This document shows, in pieces, positions 55,854-64,000 of a stretch of DNA of 64,000 bases; the stretch's first letter is position 1; each line of letters opens with the position of its first letter. The notes under the pieces were generated by a model. The model made no database searches and had not been told where the DNA came from. It worked only from the letters and a program-made list of their open reading frames with translations. The position numbers and the translations under genes were made by a program. Source of the DNA: Rhodocyclales bacterium (GTDB lineage Bacteria > Pseudomonadota > Gammaproteobacteria > Burkholderiales > Rhodocyclaceae); assembly GCA_016235745.1 (NCBI GenBank), contig JACRJA010000053.1, positions 1 to 64,000 on the forward strand, written 5' to 3'.

Positions 55854-56631
55854 CGGCCTGCCGCCGCTGCCCCTGGTCGGCGGCGTGCTGGCGCTGCTCG
55901 CCGGTCTCTGGCTGACCGCGCCGATCGTGGAGGTGGATTTCGTCCGTCTCATTGGTTCCTTTGGCAGGATGCTCGCCTTCGCCGGGCAGATGTTCGTCAC
56001 GCCGGACTGGGAGTATGTGCCGCAACTGCTGGCGAAGATGCTGGAGACCATTGAAATGACGGTGCTGAGTACCGCCATCGCCATCGTCGTCAGTTTGCCG
56101 CTGGGTATCCTCGCCGCCAGCAATGCCACGCCGCATCCGGTGGTCTATCGGCTTACGCGCGACCTGTTGAGCCTGATGCGCGCGCTGCCGGAACTGGTCT
56201 GGGCGCTGGTCTTCGTGTCGGCGGTCGGCCTGGGCCCCTTGCCGGGCGTCATGGCTCTGGCCTTCGTGACCGTCGGCTTCATGGGCAAGTTTTTCGCCGA
56301 GTCCATCGAGGTGGTGGATCACAAGGCGGTGGAAGGGGTGCGGGCGCACGGCGCGGGCTGGCTGCAGGTGCGCCTGTTCGCCATGCTGCCGCAGGCCTTG
56401 CCTGACTTCGTAGGCACGGTGATGTACATCCTCGACCACAACCTGCGCGCGGCTGCCATTCTCGGCCTGGTCGGCGCGGGCGGCATCGGCTACGACCTGG
56501 TGATGTCGATGCGCCTGTTCCAGTACGACCGGCTGCTGCTGATCGCGCTGGCTATCTATGTGGTGGTCACCGTCCTTGATCGCGCGTCCGATCGCCTGCG
56601 CAGCCGCATCATCCACGGGAGACGGGCATGA
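55816..56631 (+). CDS. phnE: PhnE1, phosphonate ABC transporter permease
   Basis: The 271-residue inner-membrane permease has about six helices and the EAA-type loop GKFFAESIEVVDHKAVEGVRAHGAGWLQ (~155-182). It pairs with PhnE2 to form the channel, a split arrangement common in phn operons. The first 13 residues (MTPALIWRWPTPN) lie within the end of phnC, a 38-nt overlap; a shorter start after the overlap is not obvious. Its stop overlaps phnE2 by 4 nt. Confidence 0.92.
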   Translation: MTPALIWRWPTPNGLPPLPLVGGVLALLAGLWLTAPIVEVDFVRLIGSFGRMLAFAGQMFVTPDWEYVPQLLAKMLETIEMTVLSTAIAIVVSLPLGILAASNATPHPVVYRLTRDLLSLMRALPELVWALVFVSAVGLGPLPGVMALAFVTVGFMGKFFAESIEVVDHKAVEGVRAHGAGWLQVRLFAMLPQALPDFVGTVMYILDHNLRAAAILGLVGAGGIGYDLVMSMRLFQYDRLLLIALAIYVVVTVLDRASDRLRSRIIHGRRA

Positions 56632-57431
56632 ACGTCCACGACCTGAAATCGGCTCGTCCGCAGCCGCTCCCGCCCAAGCCACGTAACCCGATGCCGGTCT
56701 GGGTGGCGGCGACGCTGGCCATGCTCTGGCTGATCGTGTGGGACCTGGAAATTTCGTTCGAGACCCTGGCCTACGGGGTCGAGGACATGGCCGAATATTT
56801 CAGCCGCTACGGGCAACCCGATTTCACGGACTTGTCTAGATATCTGTACCTCATGGGAGTCACCCTGGCCACTGCGCTGTGGGGCACGGTGTTCGCCCTG
56901 TTGGTGGCGTTCTTCCTGGCGCCGCTGGCCGCGCGCAACTTCGCACCCAATGTCGTGACCTACCGCATCGCCCGGGAAACCCTCAATTTCATGCGCGCCA
57001 TGCCCGACCTGCTGCTGGCCCTGATCTTCGTTGCCGCGCTTGGGTTGGGGCCGTTGCCTGGCGCGCTGGCGCTCGGGGTACATACGGCAGGTTTTCTCGG
57101 CAAGTTCTTCGCCGAAAGCCTGGAACGGGTGGACAAAGGCGTTTGCGAGGGCGTGGCATCTACCGGTGCCAACTTCGCACAGATGGTCATGTATGCCGGC
57201 TGGCCATCCATTCTGCGCGAGGCCCTGGGTTACGTCCTCTACATCCTGGACCGCAACGTCCGGATGGCGTCGGTGCTCGGATTGGTCGGCGCCGGTGGCA
57301 TCGGCCTGGCGCTGCACGACACCTTGCGCCTGTTCGACTATGGCCAGTCGGCGGCGCTGATCCTGGTCATCTTGGCCACCATTTTGATCATCGACTACGC
57401 CTCGGCGTGGCTGCGCAGGAGATTGGATTGA
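56628..57431 (+). CDS. phnE: PhnE2, phosphonate ABC transporter permease
   Basis: The 267-residue second permease has the matching EAA loop GKFFAESLERVDKGVCEGVASTGANF and RAMPDLLLALIFVAALGLG. It is clearly homologous to PhnE1, so the channel is a heterodimer. ATGA overlaps with PhnE1 and a 1-nt TGATG overlap with phnG show tight coupling from transport to catalysis. Confidence 0.92.
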   Translation: MNVHDLKSARPQPLPPKPRNPMPVWVAATLAMLWLIVWDLEISFETLAYGVEDMAEYFSRYGQPDFTDLSRYLYLMGVTLATALWGTVFALLVAFFLAPLAARNFAPNVVTYRIARETLNFMRAMPDLLLALIFVAALGLGPLPGALALGVHTAGFLGKFFAESLERVDKGVCEGVASTGANFAQMVMYAGWPSILREALGYVLYILDRNVRMASVLGLVGAGGIGLALHDTLRLFDYGQSAALILVILATILIIDYASAWLRRRLD

Positions 57432-57898
57432 TGAACCTGGAAAGGAAAGACTGGATTCGGGCGCTGACCGCCCATCCGGCCACCGTATTGAATGCACTGG
57501 CCGAGGACGTGACGGCCGGTTGCGACGTGAAGTTCAAGAGCCTGCCGCAGGCGGGCCTGGGGCTGCTGACCCTGACCGACGGAGCCTTCCACGAGCCCTA
57601 TTACCTCGGCGAGTTTCCGCTGTCTGCGTGCAGCATCGAACTCTCCCTGTCTGATGGTCGGCAAGCTGCGGGCGGTGCACAGGTGATGGCTGACGATGCG
57701 GAACTGGCCCGTTCGCTGGCCATACTCGACGCCGTCCTGGCCGCTCGGTTTCCCGGCTGGGAGCGCGTATCGGCCCACATTGAGTCTGGAGCGAGCAGGC
57801 GCGCCGAGGAGGACCGCCGCCGTCGTGTCATGCTCGCTGCGACACGGGTCGACTTTGCGATGCTGAACAACGCGGAGGATGACGACGATGAATGTTGA
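57431..57898 (+). CDS. phnG: PhnG, C-P lyase core subunit
   Basis: The 155-residue protein has PhnG motifs FKSLPQAGLGLLTLTDGAFHEPYYLGE and CSIELSLSDGRQAAGGAQVMAD. With PhnH, PhnI and PhnJ it forms the core complex that couples phosphonates to ATP and cleaves the C-P bond. The C-terminus is acidic (NNAEDDDDEC), and the DNA encoding it also carries the phnH ribosome site, so the genes overlap. Confidence 0.93.
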   Translation: MNLERKDWIRALTAHPATVLNALAEDVTAGCDVKFKSLPQAGLGLLTLTDGAFHEPYYLGEFPLSACSIELSLSDGRQAAGGAQVMADDAELARSLAILDAVLAARFPGWERVSAHIESGASRRAEEDRRRRVMLAATRVDFAMLNNAEDDDDEC

Positions 57899-58451
57899 AC
57901 CCATCTGGCAGGCAGACGTCCAGCAGCGCGTTTTCCGTGAATTGGTCGAAGCATTCTCACGACCCGGCGACATCAGGGAGATCGGTGACTGCATCGATGG
58001 TGCCGCCGCGCAACGCGCCGTGCTGGCTACTTTGATGGACGGGGAAATGACGCTGGCCGACCCCCACGGGCAAATCGAACCGGCAGACTGGCCCTTACTT
58101 CAGGCCAAACCGGAATCCGTCGAACGTGCCCGTTACATCGTGGCCGACGGGCATCGTGCCCCCGATTTTCAGCCGATGCTGGGCTCTCTGGAGTCTCCGG
58201 AGTTCGGGGCGACCATTCTCGTCGGAATCGATGGCGTGGGCGAAGGCGCCTTGACCCTGGAACTCGAAGGGCCGGGGGTCAATGGCCGGCGAACGCTGTG
58301 CCTGGCAGGACTGCATCCCGACTGGCTGGTACGCCGCGCCGACTGGGTTGGTAGTTTCCCACTGGGGGTCGACCTGCTGTTTTCGGATGCGCGGTGCCTT
58401 GTCGCGCTGCCGCGCACTACGCATATCCGCATTTCTGGAAAGGCTTTTTGA
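57888..58451 (+). CDS. phnH: PhnH, C-P lyase core subunit
   Basis: The 187-residue protein belongs to the PhnH family, a PLP-transferase-like fold without the cofactor lysine. It has FRELVEAFSRPGDIREIG near the N-terminus, GPGVNGRRTLCLAGLHPDWLVRRADWVGSFPLGVDLLFSD and LPRTTHIRI at the C-terminus. It scaffolds the PhnGHIJ complex. ATG 57888 was chosen, nine bases after GGAGG; ATG 57879 lies directly on that site. It overlaps phnG by 11 nt. Confidence 0.93.
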   Translation: MNVEPIWQADVQQRVFRELVEAFSRPGDIREIGDCIDGAAAQRAVLATLMDGEMTLADPHGQIEPADWPLLQAKPESVERARYIVADGHRAPDFQPMLGSLESPEFGATILVGIDGVGEGALTLELEGPGVNGRRTLCLAGLHPDWLVRRADWVGSFPLGVDLLFSDARCLVALPRTTHIRISGKAF

Positions 58452-58452
58452 C

Positions 58453-59565
58453 ATGAGTTACGTTGCCATCAAGGGCGGCGGCCAGGCCATCGCCGGCGCT
58501 GCCGCCGTCAGCGAATACCTGCGCACCGAAGAAGGGCTGGGCAATACCGGCGCCGAACCGCTCGCGATCGATGCCATTCTTCATCAACTGCGCCATCTGG
58601 TGGATCGCGTCGTCTCCGAAGGTGGGGTATACCACCCGCGATTCGCCGCGCTCGCCATCAAGCAGAGTATGGGCGACACGCTGGAAGCCGCCTTCGCCTT
58701 GCGCGCCTGGCGTTCCACCCGGCCGCGCCTGTCTGAGACCCCGCCGCTCGACACTTCAAGGATGCGCCTGATTCGCCGCATCTCGGCCGCCTTCAAGGAC
58801 ATTCCCGGCGGCCAGATGCTGGGGCCGACGCCGGACTATGCCCTGCGCCTGCTGCGGCTGGAGCTGATGGATGAATCGCCGGATGCCTTCCGGGCCGTGG
58901 CCCGTAACTGGCTGGAGAAGTGCCCCGAGGCGGAACTGCCCGACACTTTCCCCAAGGTGCTCGACGCCCTGCGTGCGGAAGGTTTGCTGCCACCGGTCAG
59001 CGCGACTCGCGGTCAGACGGCCTTCGACATCACCCGCGAGCCGCTGGTGTTCCCCGTGCCGCGTTCGGCTCAGCTTGCCACCATGGCGCGGGCGGAAACC
59101 GGCTCGCTGCTGGCGATCGCCTATTCCAACATGCGCGGTTACGGCGACGTGCACCCGACGGTGGCGGAGCTGCGGGTCGGCTATCTGCCGGTGATGCTGC
59201 CGCACCCGGTCACCGGTGAGTTCGTTGAAGCCGGCGAGGTGCTGATCACGGAATGTGAAGTGGTTGCCATGTACGAAGCCGACGAGGCCGGCGGCAAACC
59301 CGTGTTCACCATCGGCTACGGAGCGTGTTTTGGTCACAACGAGGTCAAGGCGATCTCCATGGCCATTCTCGACCGCGCGCTGCAGAAAGGCATGAAGGAC
59401 GGCGCGAACAATCCTTCCGAAGACCCGGAGTTCGTCCTGCTTCATGTCGATGGCGTCGACTCCATGGGTTTTGCATCGCATTACAAGATGCCGCACTACG
59501 TCACCTTCCAGTCCGACCTGGATCGCCTGCGCACCACGCAACAAAAGTCAGGGGAGCCCGCATGA
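58453..59565 (+). CDS. phnI: PhnI, C-P lyase core subunit (nucleosidase-like)
   Basis: The 370-residue PhnI contains MSYVAIKGGGQAIAGAAAVSEYLR and the central ETGSLLAIAYSNMRGYGDVHPTVAELRVG, then HNEVKAISMAILDRALQ. In E. coli PhnI, with GHL, exchanges the adenine of ATP for the phosphonate. No strong Shine-Dalgarno is present; the gene follows phnH by one base, so coupling is likely. It overlaps phnJ by 4 nt. Confidence 0.95.
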   Translation: MSYVAIKGGGQAIAGAAAVSEYLRTEEGLGNTGAEPLAIDAILHQLRHLVDRVVSEGGVYHPRFAALAIKQSMGDTLEAAFALRAWRSTRPRLSETPPLDTSRMRLIRRISAAFKDIPGGQMLGPTPDYALRLLRLELMDESPDAFRAVARNWLEKCPEAELPDTFPKVLDALRAEGLLPPVSATRGQTAFDITREPLVFPVPRSAQLATMARAETGSLLAIAYSNMRGYGDVHPTVAELRVGYLPVMLPHPVTGEFVEAGEVLITECEVVAMYEADEAGGKPVFTIGYGACFGHNEVKAISMAILDRALQKGMKDGANNPSEDPEFVLLHVDGVDSMGFASHYKMPHYVTFQSDLDRLRTTQQKSGEPA

Positions 59566-60461
59566 ACGCCATGTCCCATAACCAAGCCGGCAATGCCTAC
59601 AATTTCGGCTTCCTCGACGAATACGCCAAGAAGGAAGTGCGCCGCGCCATCCTCAAGGCGATCGCCATTCCGGGCTACCAGGTGCCCTACGCCTCGCGCG
59701 AAATGCCCATGGGGCGCGGCTTCGGCACCGGCGGTTTGCAGTTGACCCTGTCGCTGATCGGCCCCAACGAGGTCGTCAAGGTCATCGACCAGGGGTCGGA
59801 CGATTCGGTCAACGCGGTCAACCTGCGCCGGTTCATCGAAATGACCTGTCCCGGCGTTTCGACCACCACGGCAACGGCGGAGTGCACTCTCATCCAGTCG
59901 CGCCACCGTATCCCGGAACTGCCCCTGACAGCGCGGCAGATCCTCGTCCTGCAGGTGCCTTACCCGGACCCGCTGGTGGTGGTCGAACCTTCCGAGGACA
60001 AGCGCAAGACCATGCACGGCGAGGCCGATTATTCGCGCCTGCTGGTGAAGCTGTACGAGGACATCGTCAAGTTCGGCGAGATCACCATCTCGCACCGCTA
60101 TCCGACACGCATCAACGGCCATTACGTCATCGACCCCTCGCCGATTCCGCGCTGGGATGTGCCGAAGCTCAACGACTCGGCGGCCCTGATCCTGTTCGGT
60201 GCCGGGCGTGAAAAGAAAATCTACGCCGTGCCGCCGCATACCAAGGCAGAGCCACTAGCCTTCAGCGACGTGCCGTTCCGCGTCGAGGATTTCCGCGACG
60301 AGCAGGGGCGGCGGCGCGCCTGCGCCCGCTGCGGCTGCGTGGACTCTTTCCTCGATGAGTTCGTAACCGATTCGGGCAGCAAGACCTATCAATGCTCGGA
60401 CAGCGATTGGTGCGACATGCAGCTGAGCAAAGCCAGACAAACCCAGGGAGAGCCGGCATGA
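59562..60461 (+). CDS. phnJ: PhnJ, radical SAM C-P lyase
   Basis: The 299-residue PhnJ cleaves the C-P bond of 5-phosphoribosyl-1-phosphonate to 1,2-cyclic phosphate and hydrocarbon. The C-terminal cysteine set is present: CARCGCVDSFLDEFV followed by YQCSDSDWCD, which hold the [4Fe-4S] cluster and the radical-relay cysteine. GRGFGTGGLQLTLSLIGP and DDSVNAVNLRRFI are conserved. There is no canonical CxxxCxxC, as expected for PhnJ. GGGGAG lies just before ATG. Confidence 0.96.
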   Translation: MNAMSHNQAGNAYNFGFLDEYAKKEVRRAILKAIAIPGYQVPYASREMPMGRGFGTGGLQLTLSLIGPNEVVKVIDQGSDDSVNAVNLRRFIEMTCPGVSTTTATAECTLIQSRHRIPELPLTARQILVLQVPYPDPLVVVEPSEDKRKTMHGEADYSRLLVKLYEDIVKFGEITISHRYPTRINGHYVIDPSPIPRWDVPKLNDSAALILFGAGREKKIYAVPPHTKAEPLAFSDVPFRVEDFRDEQGRRRACARCGCVDSFLDEFVTDSGSKTYQCSDSDWCDMQLSKARQTQGEPA

Positions 60462-61288
60462 ACAAGATTCTCGAAGTGCGCGGCCTCTCCAAAATCTACG
60501 GCCCGGGTTGCCCGCAATGCCTCGAATCCACCGGACCGGAGGCCGACACCAATTTGTGCCCGCATTGCGGCAGCGTGGTCGCCATCCACGACGTGTCTTT
60601 CGACCTGTTCGAGGGCGAGATTCTCGGCGTCATGGGCGAATCGGGCAGCGGCAAGTCGACGGTGGTGAAAACCCTCTACTTCGATCAGGCGCCATCGAGC
60701 GGCGAGGCGATTTTTTTCGACAACGACCGGCAATACGATCTGTTTTCGCTGAACGCCGCTCAGCAGCGCTGGCTGCGCAACCACCGCTTCGGTATGGTCT
60801 ATCAGAACCCGAACCTGGGCCTGAATTTCAACATCAGCGCCGGCGGCAACATCGCCGAACGGCTGCTGATGAGCGACCTGATGGACTACGGCGCGATTCG
60901 CGAACGCGCCAAGGCCTTGCTGGCTCGCACCGAGGTGCTGCTGTCCCGCGTCGACGATCTGCCGAAGCACTTTTCCGGCGGCATGCAGCAACGGGTACAG
61001 ATCGCCAAGGCCTTGGCCACCCAGCCGCCGCTGCTGTTTCTCGATGAAGTGACCACCGGACTCGATCTGTCGGTGCAGGCGCGCATTCTCGACCTGATCC
61101 TCGAAATCCAGCAGGAGCTGAAGACCGCCATGGTCGTCGTCACCCATGATCTGGGTGTGATCCGCTTGCTGACCGGCCGGGCCATCGTCATGAAATACGG
61201 CCGCGTCATCGAGACGGGGCTCACCGATCAAATCCTGGAAGATCCCCAGCACGCCTATACCCAGCGTCTGGTGGCTTCCGCCCTGTGA
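60458..61288 (+). CDS. phnK: PhnK, ABC-type ATPase of the C-P lyase complex
   Basis: The 276-residue ATPase binds the PhnGHIJ core. It has Walker A GESGSGKST, signature FSGGMQQRVQIAKAL and Walker B LLFLDEVTTGLD. An insertion before Walker A carries two CPxC pairs (YGPGCPQCLESTG, then TNLCPHCGS), a likely zinc knuckle. E. coli-type ABC ATPases lack it, but it is known in many PhnK. Start overlaps phnJ stop by 4 nt. Confidence 0.94.
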   Translation: MNKILEVRGLSKIYGPGCPQCLESTGPEADTNLCPHCGSVVAIHDVSFDLFEGEILGVMGESGSGKSTVVKTLYFDQAPSSGEAIFFDNDRQYDLFSLNAAQQRWLRNHRFGMVYQNPNLGLNFNISAGGNIAERLLMSDLMDYGAIRERAKALLARTEVLLSRVDDLPKHFSGGMQQRVQIAKALATQPPLLFLDEVTTGLDLSVQARILDLILEIQQELKTAMVVVTHDLGVIRLLTGRAIVMKYGRVIETGLTDQILEDPQHAYTQRLVASAL

Positions 61289-61298
61289 GGAATACAGC

Positions 61299-62021
61299 AT
61301 GAATCCCCCCATTCTCCAGGTCGAGGGCTACGGCAAGCATTTTCAGCTCCACGAGCAGAACAAGCTGATCCCTTCCTCGCACAACGTCAGCTTCACGGTG
61401 CGCGCCGGCGAACTCACGGCCCTGATCGGCCCCACCGGTGCGGGCAAGTCCTCGGTGCTGAAGGGCATTTACCGTACCTACCTGCCGAGCGCCGGCCGCA
61501 TCCTGTATCGCGATGCGATGGGCCATGAACTGGATCTGGTGCTGGCCAGCGAGCACCAGATTCTGGAACTGCGGCGGCGCGAAATCGGCTTCGTCACCCA
61601 GTTTCTGCATTGCCTGCCGCGCCAGGCGACGCTCGACGTGGTCGCCCAGCCGCTCTTCGCACTCGGCGTTTCGCGCGATGTAGCCCGACAGCGAGCAGCG
61701 GAATTGCTCTCGGCCATGAAGCTGCCTGAGCGTTTGTGGAGCGTCTCGCCGGCGACATTCTCCGGTGGCGAGCGCCAGCGGGTGAATCTCGCCCGGGGCT
61801 TCATCGCCAAGCCGCGTCTTCTCTTGCTCGACGAACCCACTGCCAGCCTCGATCCGGCCACCGCCGAGCGTGTGATCGGACTCATCGAAGGACTCAAGGC
61901 CGAGGGCACAGCCATGCTCGCCATCTTTCACCACCCCGAAACCACCCGCCGGCTGGCAGACCAGGTCGTCGAACTGGCTCCGCCGCCCGCCGTCGAAGAA
62001 CTCCTCGAGGAGATCGCATGA
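61299..62021 (+). CDS. phnL: PhnL, ABC-type ATPase of the C-P lyase pathway
   Basis: The 240-residue ATPase has Walker A IGPTGAGKSS, signature FSGGERQRVNLARG and Walker B LLLLDEPTASLDPATAE. The start MNPPILQVEGYGKHFQLHEQ is typical of PhnL. It associates with PhnK on the core complex. It begins 10 bp after phnK and overlaps phnM by 4 nt. Confidence 0.94.
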   Translation: MNPPILQVEGYGKHFQLHEQNKLIPSSHNVSFTVRAGELTALIGPTGAGKSSVLKGIYRTYLPSAGRILYRDAMGHELDLVLASEHQILELRRREIGFVTQFLHCLPRQATLDVVAQPLFALGVSRDVARQRAAELLSAMKLPERLWSVSPATFSGGERQRVNLARGFIAKPRLLLLDEPTASLDPATAERVIGLIEGLKAEGTAMLAIFHHPETTRRLADQVVELAPPPAVEELLEEIA

Positions 62022-63172
62022 ACAGGCTCTATCTCACGGGGGCCCGCGTGGTGCTGCCCGACGCCGTGCTCGAAGACGCTGCCGTGCTGATCGAGGACGA
62101 TGTCATAGCCGCCATCAATCCGGAATCAGGCCACGGCGCGCTAGCCGTCGACCTGCGCGGCAAGACGCTCATGCCCGGCATGATCGACCTGCATTGCGAC
62201 GCCCTGGAAAAGGAAGTCGAACCGCGCCCCAACGTGCACTTTCCGCTCGATTTCGCCTGCGCCCAGGCCGACAAGCGCAACGCGGCCGCGGGGGTCACCA
62301 CGGTATTCCACGCGCTGTCCTTCGCCAACGAGGAACTCGGCGTGCGCAACAACGCGTTCGCCGCTGCGGTGGCGCGCGCGGTGCACGCCTGGAACCCGCA
62401 CGGCCTGATCGACAACCGGGTGCACTGCCGCTACGAAGTGACCGACCCGACCGCGCCTGAGATTTTGCTTGAGCTGATGGCCGCCGGCGAGGTGCACCTG
62501 CTGTCGGTGATGGATCATTCGCCGGGCCAGGGGCAGTTCAAGGACATCGCCGCCTACCGCGATTATCTGGCGCGCACCTACAAGAAATCCGCAGGCGAAC
62601 TGGATGCGCTGCTCGAGAATAAGCTCGCCCAGGCGGAAGGGGCCATGGAGCGCATCCGGCGGCTCATCGGCGCTGCTCACGAGCGAGGCATTCGCGTCGC
62701 CAGCCACGACGACGACACGCCGGAGAAGGTGGAGACGCTCCATGGTCTGGGCGTGGGCATATCGGAATTTCCGATCAACCTGGAATCCGCCCAGGCCGCC
62801 CGCGAACGCGGCATGAGCACCGTGTTCGGCGCCCCTAACATCCTGCGCGGCAAGAGCCAGTCCGGCGCGATGCGGGCGCTGGACGCGGTGAAGGCGGGCG
62901 TGGCGGACTGCCTTTGCGCCGACTATCACCCGGCGGCGCTGATCATGGCGGTGTTTCGCCTGCCGGAGCTGGCAGGTATCAGCCTCGCCGACGCCGTTCG
63001 CCTGGTCAGCACCAATCCGGCCAGGGCGGCCGGGCTCACCGATCGCGGCGAGATCGCGGTCGGCAAGCGTGCCGATCTGGTGGCAGTTGCCCACATCAAT
63101 GGGCTGGCCCAGGCGAGCAGCGTGTTTTCGGCAGGTAAACTGGTTTTCGAGGTCCACTTCGATCATGGCTGA
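62018..63172 (+). CDS. phnM: PhnM, alpha-D-ribose 1-methylphosphonate 5-triphosphate diphosphatase
   Basis: The 384-residue amidohydrolase removes pyrophosphate from the ribosyl-triphosphate phosphonate intermediate. It has the start RVVLPDAVLEDAAVLIED, metal-site region PGMIDLHCDALEKEVEPRP, HVLLSVMDHSPGQGQ-like VHLLSVMDHSPGQGQF, RVASHDDDTPEK and ADYHPAAL. It overlaps phnN by 8 nt. Confidence 0.95.
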   Translation: MNRLYLTGARVVLPDAVLEDAAVLIEDDVIAAINPESGHGALAVDLRGKTLMPGMIDLHCDALEKEVEPRPNVHFPLDFACAQADKRNAAAGVTTVFHALSFANEELGVRNNAFAAAVARAVHAWNPHGLIDNRVHCRYEVTDPTAPEILLELMAAGEVHLLSVMDHSPGQGQFKDIAAYRDYLARTYKKSAGELDALLENKLAQAEGAMERIRRLIGAAHERGIRVASHDDDTPEKVETLHGLGVGISEFPINLESAQAARERGMSTVFGAPNILRGKSQSGAMRALDAVKAGVADCLCADYHPAALIMAVFRLPELAGISLADAVRLVSTNPARAAGLTDRGEIAVGKRADLVAVAHINGLAQASSVFSAGKLVFEVHFDHG

Positions 63173-63737
63173 GGGAAAGCTCTTCTACGTCATCGGCCCC
63201 TCCGGCAGCGGCAAGGACAGCCTGATGCGTTACGCACGGGAGCGCCTGGCGAGCGATCCCCGCGTAGTCTTCGCCCATCGCTACATCACCCGGCCGGTGG
63301 AGCTCCACGGGGAGAATCACGTTGCCCTGACCGAGGCCGAGTTCGACGCACGCCAGGCCGCCGGCCTCTTCGCCATGCACTGGAGCAGCCACGGTTTGCG
63401 CTACGGCATCGGCCAGGAAATCAACTTCTGGCTGGCCAAGGGCTGCAACGTGGTCATGAACGGCTCCCGCGAGTACCTGGCGGAGGCAAGGCGTCGCTAC
63501 CCGGCGTTGACCGCGATTTTGGTTACCGTCTCGCCCGAAATTCTTGCCGCCAGGCTACGCGCTCGCGGCCGGGAAACGGAAGATCAGATATCCGAGCGAA
63601 TCGTGCGTGCCAGACAATTCATGCGCCCAGAGGGTCGTCTGGAAATCATCGAGAATGACACTGAATTGCACGTGGCAGGCGATCGCTTGGTGCAATTGTT
63701 GTCGGTCGCAAGCACTTCAGAGCCGGTGTCTGTCTGA
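63165..63737 (+). CDS. phnN: PhnN, ribose 1,5-bisphosphokinase
   Basis: The 190-residue guanylate-kinase-like P-loop protein has Walker A IGPSGSGKDS at residues ~10-19, RYITRPVELHGENHVALTEAEF and HGLRYGIG. It converts ribose 1,5-bisphosphate to PRPP, returning the C-P lyase ribose product to metabolism. The start overlaps phnM by 8 nt, and phnP begins 1 bp after its stop. Confidence 0.93.
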   Translation: MAEGKLFYVIGPSGSGKDSLMRYARERLASDPRVVFAHRYITRPVELHGENHVALTEAEFDARQAAGLFAMHWSSHGLRYGIGQEINFWLAKGCNVVMNGSREYLAEARRRYPALTAILVTVSPEILAARLRARGRETEDQISERIVRARQFMRPEGRLEIIENDTELHVAGDRLVQLLSVASTSEPVSV

Positions 63738-63738
63738 C

Positions 63739-64000
63739 ATGCGCATCACGTTTCTCGGCACGGGCGACGCAGGCGGTGTGCCGCTCTACGGTTGCGATTG
63801 TTCGGCCTGCACCCGGGCTCGGGCAGTTGCCGACTTCCGTCGCCGTCCCTGCACGGCCCTGGTGGAAGCAGGCGATACGCGCATCCTGCTCGATGCCGGC
63901 CTGACCGACCTCACCGAGCGATTCCCACCCGGCAGCCTGTCGGCCATCGTGCTGACGCATTTTCATCCCGACCACGTGCAGGGGCTGTTTCACCTGCGCT
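63739..64000 (+). CDS. phnP: PhnP, phosphoribosyl cyclic phosphodiesterase (partial)
   Basis: The first 87 codons are present; the rest lies beyond the window. The frame begins MRITFLGTGDAGGVPLYGC, with the PhnP-type zinc cysteines CDCSACTRA, and contains the metallo-beta-lactamase motif LTHFHPDHVQGL. PhnP opens 5-phosphoribosyl 1,2-cyclic phosphate made by PhnJ. It is translationally coupled to phnN. Confidence 0.92.
   Translation, partial: MRITFLGTGDAGGVPLYGCDCSACTRARAVADFRRRPCTALVEAGDTRILLDAGLTDLTERFPPGSLSAIVLTHFHPDHVQGLFHLR

Overview
The window is GC-rich, densely packed chromosomal DNA from a Gram-negative, denitrifying proteobacterium. A betaproteobacterium such as a Hydrogenophilaceae or Rhodocyclaceae relative is most likely. 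That placement is inferred from the SAH riboswitch in front of ahcY, the nirS-type denitrification cluster and the heptose-based LPS core genes; no 16S gene is present. Coding is nearly continuous, with many 1-4 nt ATGA or TGATG overlaps, so most genes sit in translationally coupled operons.

Layout. 1-715: the right end of an IS256-like element, then the debris of a FitAB/VapBC-type toxin-antitoxin pair. 716-4624: methyl-cycle genes metF, ahcY (SAH riboswitch) and metK (SD-sequestering leader hairpin, own terminator), all on the minus strand. 4822-7400: an LpxL-type acyltransferase, a Crp/Fnr regulator of Dnr type and an EamA transporter. 7416-24610: a complete NO2- to N2O denitrification island. 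It holds norD-norQ-nirE-nnrS (minus), nirS-C-F-DL-G-H-J-N (plus), and norB-norC plus a hemerythrin/DUF2249/polytopic membrane/SirB operon (minus). Four TTGAY-N4-RTCAA boxes lie at the expected places in front of nnrS, nirS, norC and the hemerythrin gene, and the Crp/Fnr protein has the E-x-x-S-R recognition helix for such sites. The set can make heme d1 from uroporphyrinogen III, reduce nitrite to NO and reduce NO to N2O.

24723-45294: LPS core and envelope genes. waaC is on the minus strand. A plus-strand run follows: waaG, waaP, ArnT-type transferase, a tandem-kinase protein, a NodU-type carbamoyltransferase, a second ArnT-type transferase, a more AT-rich segment with waaL, and a GT2 enzyme. 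It converges on the ADP-heptose operon hldD-gmhA-hldE-waaF. A YejM/PbgA-like sulfatase-fold membrane protein and a PA0069-type radical SAM protein follow. The combination suggests a phosphorylated, carbamoylated and glycosyl-decorated core.

45295-52708: mixed redox genes (small membrane protein, flavodoxin, D-2-hydroxyacid dehydrogenase, zinc alcohol dehydrogenase). Then comes a molybdenum hydroxylase unit: an XdhC C-terminal remnant, iorA, iorB, a MocA-like cytidylyltransferase and a nitroreductase. 52709-64000: a 663-bp gene-poor gap, then a full phosphonate uptake and C-P lyase operon phnF-D-C-E1-E2-G-H-I-J-K-L-M-N-P, with phnP cut by the window edge.

The most unusual non-coding signal is a 143-bp element with 13-bp terminal inverted repeats. 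Two near-identical full copies lie at 37746-37888 and 45295-45437, and a one-ended inverted fragment lies at 52825-52858. No CRISPR array, rRNA or tRNA was seen.
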